Positions 62,594 through 64,000 of a DNA stretch of 64,000 nt are shown here, one piece after another. A program made the translations under genes and the position numbers. How positions within the stretch are numbered: the stretch's first letter is position 1; each line of letters opens with the position of its first letter. This DNA comes from Chloroflexota bacterium. GTDB taxonomy: Bacteria; Chloroflexota; UBA11872; VXOZ01. Under the pieces are notes generated by a model. It saw only the letters and a list, made by a program, of their open reading frames with translations. It searched no databases and was not told where the DNA came from. Where the stretch lies: positions 1 through 64,000 of the forward strand of contig JAPPLM010000033.1 in assembly GCA_028874195.1 (NCBI GenBank), in the 5' to 3' direction.

Positions 62594-62974
62594 TTGGCTA
62601 GGCAAGTCAACGGCAGAAATCGCAAAATGGAAGTGCACGTGCGCATTAGCCGCCAATTCATGCGCCAAGCGGATGAGGAATTCGCCAAGGGCGATAGATT
62701 GCAAGCCTCGGAGAAGGCCTGGGGCGCGGCGGCGCATGCGGTAAAGGCGGTCGCCCAGCAACGAGGCTGGCGGCACGACGGGCATCGCTATCTCTTTGAC
62801 GCAATTGACAGCATTTACCGGGAAACGGGCGACACCGAGTTGCGGGGGCTATTTGGAACTGCCAATGCTCTGCACATGAACTTCTATGAGGATTGGCAAT
62901 CGGCTGAATACGTGCAAGACGGCATTGAGCGGGTGAAACTTTTGCTAGAGAAACTGGAGCCGCTGGCTGAGTGA
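62594..62974 (+). CDS. PaREP1/HEPN-family protein, copy 1
   Basis: A 126-residue all-alpha protein matching the PaREP1 branch of the HEPN clan. Visible blocks are RISRQFMRQADEEFAKGDRLQASEKAWGAAAHAVKAVA, then GWRHDGHRYLFDAID, and NALHMNFYEDWQ. The strong HDGHRYLF and LHMNFYE motifs are family-typical. Compared with classic HEPN RNases it lacks the R-x4-6-H motif, so nuclease activity is doubtful. Starts at TTG 62594. It is the first of three near-identical-length tandem copies and the most divergent. Confidence 0.85.
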   Translation: MARQVNGRNRKMEVHVRISRQFMRQADEEFAKGDRLQASEKAWGAAAHAVKAVAQQRGWRHDGHRYLFDAIDSIYRETGDTELRGLFGTANALHMNFYEDWQSAEYVQDGIERVKLLLEKLEPLAE

Positions 62975-63058
62975 CATACTGAAGGTAATGGGCGTGCTAC
63001 CTTGCAACGTGGATCTTTTCATGACGAGTAGCGCAGCAGCCATAACGCGGGGCACGTA

Positions 63059-63439
63059 GTGGCGAAGCAAGTCAATAACAGAGACCCCAAAGTGGAAGAA
63101 CACCTGCGCATCAGCCGCCAATTCCTGCGCCAAGCTGAAAGGGAGTTCGCGCAAGGCGACAGGTTGCAGGCCTCGGAGAAGGCTTGGGGCGCGGCGGCGC
63201 ATGCGGTGAAAGCCGTGGCTCAACAACGCAGGTGGCAGCACGACGGGCACCGGTACCTCTTTGGAGCAATAGATAAGATATATTACGAGACGGGAGACCA
63301 AGAGTTCATTGTCCTATTTAGAATAGCCAGTTCCTTGCACACGAACTTCTACGAGAACTGGCAATCGGACAATCTCGTGCAAGACGGCATCGAGCGGGTG
63401 AAAGTCCTGCTAGAGAGACTGGCGCCGCTGGTAGAGTGA
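63059..63439 (+). CDS. PaREP1/HEPN-family protein, copy 2
   Basis: A 126-residue paralogue starting exactly 465 bp after copy 1, with GTG 63059. The opening VEEHLRISRQFLRQAEREFAQGDRLQASEKAWGAAAHAVKAVAQQR is nearly the same as in copy 3, and HDGHRYLFGAID and SLHTNFYENWQ are conserved. The 84-nt spacer upstream aligns with the spacer before copy 3 (shared TTGCAAC, ATCTTTTCA and GACGA boxes). So the unit that duplicated includes gene plus leader. Confidence 0.88.
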   Translation: MAKQVNNRDPKVEEHLRISRQFLRQAEREFAQGDRLQASEKAWGAAAHAVKAVAQQRRWQHDGHRYLFGAIDKIYYETGDQEFIVLFRIASSLHTNFYENWQSDNLVQDGIERVKVLLERLAPLVE

Positions 63440-63523
63440 CAGGCCGCAGGTAGCAGGCATGCGAGATTGCAACGCACATCTTTTCACGACGAATAGGGCA
63501 GCAGTCAGGACACGGAGTTCATC

Positions 63524-63904
63524 GTGGCTACGCGAGTCAACGGCAGGGACCCGAAAGTAGAAGAACACCTGCGCATCAGCCGCCAATTCCTGCGCCAAGC
63601 TGAAAGGGAGTTCGCGCGAGGCGACAGGTTGCAGGCCTCGGAGAAGGCTTGGGGCGCGGCTGCGCACGCGGTGAAAGCCGTGGCTCAGCAACGCGGGTGG
63701 CGGCACGACGGGCACCGGTACCTTTTCGAAGCAATAGACAAGGTGTATTGCGAGACGGGAGACTCGGAGTTTCTTGTTCTCTTTAAAGTAGCTAATTCGT
63801 TGCACACGAACTTCTACGAGAACTGGCAAACGGACAATCTCGTGCAAGACGGTATCGAGCGCGTAGAGGCGCTGTTGGCAAAGCTGGAGCCGCTAACAGC
63901 CTGA
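63524..63904 (+). CDS. PaREP1/HEPN-family protein, copy 3
   Basis: A 126-residue paralogue starting exactly 465 bp after copy 2, with GTG 63524. Very close to copy 2 through about residue 65, more divergent around residues 75-95. HDGHRYLFEAID and SLHTNFYENWQ are again conserved. With no stop-codon or frame damage in any copy, all three look functional. The array may continue outside the window, but the last 96 nt show no fourth start. Confidence 0.88.
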   Translation: MATRVNGRDPKVEEHLRISRQFLRQAEREFARGDRLQASEKAWGAAAHAVKAVAQQRGWRHDGHRYLFEAIDKVYCETGDSEFLVLFKVANSLHTNFYENWQTDNLVQDGIERVEALLAKLEPLTA

Positions 63905-64000
63905 CCGAGCGCAGGCTTTCCGTGCGCCACATTATGCCCATCCGGCACAGTTAGCCAACTGTCATCGAGCGATGTTCCAGATGGCGCGTTAGACCAACAC

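Noticed and set aside
62594-63904. Calling the triplicate genes active HEPN RNase toxins
   Set aside because: They lack the R-x4-6-H motif and an MNT partner; only membership of the PaREP1/HEPN clan is supported.

Overview
This window looks like chromosomal DNA from an uncultured, free-living or host-associated bacterium of moderately high GC, most consistent with the Chloroflexota (SAR202, Caldilinea or sponge-symbiont type lineages). That placement is inference. It rests on the gene mix: catabolic amidohydrolases, formamidases and Gfo/Idh/MocA dehydrogenases, orphan lipoprotein binding proteins, a coupled rplI-dnaB pair, PaREP1/HEPN genes, secreted propeller/LRR proteins with a WRKADN-type N-terminal module, and many short dispersed palindromic repeats. 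There is no 16S gene. No prophage, integrase, transposase or CRISPR array was recognised.

Layout. 0-8.5 kb: a membrane protein, an aldo/keto reductase, an orphan peptide-binding lipoprotein, a c-di-AMP riboswitch with terminator but no obvious target gene, a family 2 glycosyltransferase overlapping ybeY (which carries an in-frame repeat insertion), a small AT-rich two-gene module and a nitrilase. 8.8-17.3 kb: rplI-dnaB; a DUF1640-like small protein; a TPP enzyme plus acetamidase; two tandem HEPN/MNT toxin-antitoxin pairs; an N-acyl-D-amino-acid deacylase. 17.6-28 kb: an ABC exporter operon with two paralogous permeases behind a strong promoter, katG, a decayed HEPN/MNT locus, a Fic protein, a potassium-channel RCK_C remnant and a SulP transporter.

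28-34 kb: a secreted-protein island. An LRR protein fused to a glucose/sorbosone dehydrogenase propeller and a split RCC1-repeat protein share the same N-terminal module. 33.6-41 kb: a GNAT enzyme, two MFS paralogues, an NCS2 permease with a C-terminal cytosolic domain, a GYD protein and tRNA-Val(CAC). A 25/27-base repeat of the tRNA 3' flank lies 7.1 kb away. 41-55 kb: a second formamidase, a TIMP-like protein, ispE, two monohaem cytochromes c, a methyltransferase, two Gfo/Idh/MocA genes, a degenerate receiver, a Cgl0159-type aldolase next to a PPi-type phosphofructokinase, a DsbB-like protein and purA. 55-64 kb: a DUF8091-like protein, a deacetylase-like protein with a repeat insertion, a cysteine hydrolase, a Tat-type sugar-binding lipoprotein, an amidohydrolase, an AHSA1 protein with a DUF1992 protein, and a tandem triplication of a PaREP1/HEPN gene with an exact 465-bp period.

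The metabolic genes point to a heterotroph living on amides, modified amino acids and sugars or polyols. The clearest unusual biology is the repeat elements inside coding sequences, the repeated expansion of HEPN-family genes (two intact pairs, one decayed pair, one triplicate array), the orphan riboswitch, and the shared secreted N-terminal module. All functional calls come from reading motifs by eye; no database search was run.
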